DNA of 7,306 nt from an uncultured Bacillota bacterium (GTDB lineage Bacteria > Bacillota > Clostridia > Caldicoprobacterales > UBA3941). A program made the position numbers and the translations under genes. Location: positions 1 through 7,306 of the forward strand of contig CALGOY010000123.1 in the NCBI GenBank assembly GCA_937960725.1. Direction: 5' to 3'. Position 1 is the first letter of the stretch; every line of letters starts with the position of its first letter. The notes under the pieces were generated by a model. That model searched no databases and was not told the origin of the DNA. It was given only the letters and a program-made list of their open reading frames with translations. This document shows positions 7,244 to 7,306 of this stretch, one piece after another.

Positions 7244-7306
7244 TAAAAGCCATGCTATTTACATATTTTCCACCAACTTATAAGTTTATCAGCATCTAGC
7301 ATATTT

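Overview
The window holds four protein-coding genes and looks like chromosomal housekeeping DNA from a Bacillota organism, most likely Clostridia. The evidence is moderately AT-rich DNA, purine-rich Shine-Dalgarno sequences (AAGGAG, AGGTGA), a MutS2 of the Firmicutes type, a long U32-family protein with a DUF3656 region, and a dCache chemoreceptor. Genus cannot be fixed from the sequence alone.

Layout: positions 2-1786 (+) carry the 3' part of a methyl-accepting chemotaxis protein whose N-terminus lies outside the window. It converges on a minus-strand group that reads from right to left: a U32-family protein (7159-4676, TTG start preferred), mutS2 (4655-2286) and an unrecognised four-helix membrane protein (2273-1815). 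The three minus-strand genes are separated by only 20 and 12 nt. At both junctions the TAG stop runs into the next gene's purine-rich ribosome-binding region, so they very probably form one translationally linked operon. A strong hairpin at 1797-1833 sits between the convergent genes, can terminate in both directions, and lies partly inside the last codons of the membrane-protein gene. Upstream of the U32 gene, 7160-7306 is non-coding or nearly so. It contains a perfect 12-bp hairpin and an extended -10 element immediately before it.

How the genes may work together: RlhA-type U32 proteins hydroxylate ribosomal RNA and relatives modify tRNA, while MutS2 acts on stalled or collided ribosomes and has also been linked to recombination control. 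The operon therefore has a plausible ribosome/translation-maintenance theme, with an uncharacterised membrane protein as third member. That theme is inference. The chemoreceptor is unrelated and belongs to the opposite strand.

I do not see a defence system, mobile element, CRISPR array, RNA gene or other new multi-gene system here. The most informative unusual points are the internal duplication of the U32 protein with a rearranged second cysteine set, the non-ATG start decided by its ribosome-binding site, the unknown membrane protein tied to mutS2, and the promoter/hairpin arrangement upstream of the operon.
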